Positions 62,414-64,000 of a DNA stretch of 64,000 nucleotides are shown in pieces; the first letter of the stretch is position 1, and every line of letters begins with the position of its first letter. The notes beneath the pieces are model-generated. The model had not been told where the DNA came from. It worked only from the letters and a program-made list of their open reading frames with translations, and searched no databases. This DNA comes from JAGQPD01 sp020426865 (GTDB taxonomy: Bacteria > Planctomycetota > Planctomycetia > Pirellulales > Pirellulaceae), in contig JAWKTN010000003.1 in assembly GCA_041399065.1 (NCBI GenBank), positions 1,054,001 to 1,118,000 on the forward strand. The letters run 5' to 3'. A program made the translations under genes and the position numbers.

Positions 62414-62983
62414 TTACATTAAGCAACGCCACTTGCCGGGCAAGTGGCGTTGCTTTTTTTGATGTTGCAGGAGGTTGAGTCGTGGCGCAGGCCAAGTAGT
62501 GATCGTCGAACTTTCGAATGACGAGTAGGTCGGTTGCAGTGCGTTGGCTTCGCAATCGGACAAGACTTGAAGCCAGACAGCTTCTCCTTCTCCGACTACG
62601 ACCGAGTCACAGAATTGACTTGCTTCATTGGGACAGGCCGTTGCATGAAGACCGCCAATAACCACAGGGATACCGAACGTTCGAATTTGACTGCTGAGGC
62701 GATATGCGTCTTCAATGGATGCTGTCAAAGCCGATATCGCGACGAGAGACGGCTGCTCTTGGAGGATTTGCTCCAAAAGTCCCTCGCTGTTTCCAGTATG
62801 ACTTCGGTAGCTACTTGTCCATTTCTCTGGCAGCATTCCCGCAAGTGTTAGGAGTCCGAGCGCTGGAAGTTCCGATACGGCACGACCTCGCTCGGCTAAC
62901 CCAGGAAGTGTCATGCCATACTCCCGAAGTCCTTCTTCACGGACTCGTAGGCCAGTGAACGGAACAAACGTAATATGGGGCAC
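62414..62983 (-). pseudogene. Truncated B12-binding radical SAM protein
   Basis: 189 residues from a GTG with TTGGAG nine bases upstream. The sequence is the front of a cobalamin-binding radical SAM enzyme: ITFVPFTGLRVREEG, MTLPGLAERGRAVSELPALGL, LVAISALTASIEDAYRL, PVVIGGLHATACPNEASQFCD and VGEGEAVWLQVL. Normal family members continue with a CxxxCxxC radical SAM domain; here the homology stops after TWPAPRLNLL and the frame runs into the terminator stem of the facing gene and ends. It lacks the iron-sulfur domain, so it is probably a remnant. Confidence 0.75.
62422..62460 (+). terminator. Rho-independent terminator of PEP-CTERM gene
   Basis: AGCAACGCCACTTG (62422-62435), a five-base CCGGG, then CAAGTGGCGTTGCT (62441-62454) and seven Ts. 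A perfect 14-bp stem followed by a T-run, the clearest terminator in the window. Confidence 0.95.
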
Positions 62984-63441
62984 GGACTGTTTCTCCAATT
63001 ACATACTCAATAAACGTTGTACCGACGCTCATCCGATGTTGAACCGCGGCAACCAAATGCACCTTCTCGGATCATTGCGGGGCGGACTGTTGGATTATAT
63101 AGCCATTCACACGCAATTGGGCCATTTCAGCATTTGACTTGCGTTCCGTCATAGAGGTCCGCGTCCCAAGGACTGCGGCATCTAACACGAGGAACAATGG
63201 ACAATTGCTGCTCCCCAGCCGCTGCCCGGTTCGCTCTGCCGTGTCCTTGCCATGCTTCCTCCCAAACTTCATGTTCTTATGTGCACGGCTCAGTATAGCT
63301 TATCTACGCGTCCAATTTTTGGGGTCCACCTCAATGTGAGCGATTCATGATACGATACCGCCGAACCTTGGCCCGCCTACAGTGTCTAGAGACGGAGTCG
63401 ACGCCCCGATCGCTTGAACGAATTTGTCAGGAGTGCACTGC
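62984..63441. other. Intergenic, nothing recognised
   Basis: 458 bases between the remnant gene and the acetyltransferase; about 56% of the sequence shows no coding frame or repeat. AGGAG at 63429-63433 belongs to the acetyltransferase. Confidence 0.45.
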
Positions 63442-64000
63442 GTGACGATTGAATACGACAGGTTGGCCGATGCAGAACTGGATGGGTTCGTCGAATGCTT
63501 TTGTACGGCACTAGGATTTCGTTTGACCGGAAAGCAGCGGGAGGCGTTCGACCAGTTCGTCGAACGCGACCGGATGCGAGTCCTGCGCGACCAGGGACAA
63601 GTCGTGGGGACGCTCGGCGCACATTCTCTCAAAATGGTTGTCCCCGGCGGGACTTGCAATGTCGCGGGTACGACGTTGGTGGGCGTGTTGCCCACACATC
63701 GCCGCCGGGGGCTGTTGCGGAAATTCATCGAGCATCACCTCAGCGAGGTGCATGCACTGGGTGAACCGCTGGCGGCTCTTTGGGCATCCGAAGGGAGTAT
63801 CTACGGTCAGTTTGGCTACGGCTTGGCGACCGAACGCACGGCCTGGAAAATACCGCGAACGTTTGCCGCATTGCACGAAGGAAAAGGGAACGCCGGTGAG
63901 TGTCGATTGGTGGACGCTGACGAAGCGTTCGCCGAGTTCCCGCAGATTCATGACAGTCAGCGTGATTGCCGACCTGGTTTCCTGTACCGCCGCGCGGCGT
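63442..64000 (+). CDS. Eis-like GNAT acetyltransferase, N-terminal part
   Basis: GTG start with AGGAG eight bases upstream; open to the window end, so only the first 186 residues are visible. GNAT motif A is VGVLPTHRRRGLLRKFIEHH, with AGTTLVGV before it and ALWASEGSIYGQFGYGLATER after it, the pattern of Eis-type enhanced intracellular survival acetyltransferases (which are about 400 residues with three domains). Acceptor substrate cannot be told; drug acetylation should not be assumed. Confidence 0.85.
   Translation, partial: MTIEYDRLADAELDGFVECFCTALGFRLTGKQREAFDQFVERDRMRVLRDQGQVVGTLGAHSLKMVVPGGTCNVAGTTLVGVLPTHRRRGLLRKFIEHHLSEVHALGEPLAALWASEGSIYGQFGYGLATERTAWKIPRTFAALHEGKGNAGECRLVDADEAFAEFPQIHDSQRDCRPGFLYRRAA

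Noticed and set aside
63442..64000. Eis-type drug resistance
   Set aside because: Only the first 186 residues of an Eis-like acetyltransferase are visible and most family members are not linked to drugs.
1..64000. tRNA, rRNA, integrase or transposase genes
   Set aside because: None was recognised on either strand on reading through; there is therefore no support for a genomic island or prophage, although the repeats could hide small mobile elements.

Overview
The window reads as a chromosomal segment of a planctomycete, most likely of the Pirellulales or a related order. This rests on gene content: a DUF1549/DUF1553 protein next to a DUF1501 protein, secreted proteins with VPEP-type PEP-CTERM tails (one preceded by dockerin-like repeats), a Tat-exported Gfo/Idh/MocA oxidoreductase, a XylR-type (LacI-like plus AraC) regulator, two CE15-type esterases, and long intergenic repeats. 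The genus cannot be named from the sequence alone. Genes are chromosomal in character; no phage, transposase, rRNA or tRNA was seen.

Layout. 1-2.3 kb: 3' end of an EAL phosphodiesterase, a short tandem repeat, a sugar phosphate isomerase/epimerase and a convergent, overlapping BON-domain gene. 2.3-11 kb: a signalling cluster with a PAS/GAF histidine kinase plus ANTAR response regulator, CsrA, a protoglobin histidine kinase translationally coupled to a double-receiver protein and a receiver-kinase, and an NtrC-type sigma-54 activator on the other strand. 11-18 kb: stress and ion genes (three universal stress proteins, an APH-like kinase/P-loop ATPase fusion, a hemerythrin-like protein, a Ca2+/Na+ antiporter, a K+ channel with an unusual filter). 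Four sequences with -24/-12 geometry sit upstream of these units and of a CBS gene at 21.6 kb, so the NtrC regulator probably controls a local sigma-54 stress regulon.

18-21.6 kb: Gfo/Idh/MocA oxidoreductase, then a 1.6-kb array of eight full or damaged copies plus one partial copy of a ~205-bp element with ~30-bp inverted termini, then the CBS gene. 21.7-33 kb: YHS-containing copper-type P-ATPase, NAD synthase (three 21-bp iterons in its leader), a GGQ release-factor-like protein, an SDR, and a CzcA-like RND metal efflux operon. 33-43 kb: an exported methyltransferase, an APC permease apparently lacking a normal start codon, a two-DTG-motif aspartic-protease-like protein with PEP-CTERM, GC-rich repeats, a CE15 esterase, an LRR protein and an unknown membrane protein.

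43-50 kb: a five-gene surface-protein operon (thioredoxin-like, DUF1549/1553, DUF1501, WD40, DUF3738-like). 50-64 kb: DUF805 protein, zinc-ribbon/GYF protein, glutamate dehydrogenase, XylR regulator, Coa1-like protein, MsrA, a two-gene split version of the cyanobacterial AgrE arginine-to-proline enzyme, glycerol kinase, a second CE15 esterase, a PEP-CTERM protein with a strong terminator, a truncated B12-radical SAM gene, and the start of an Eis-like acetyltransferase running off the end.
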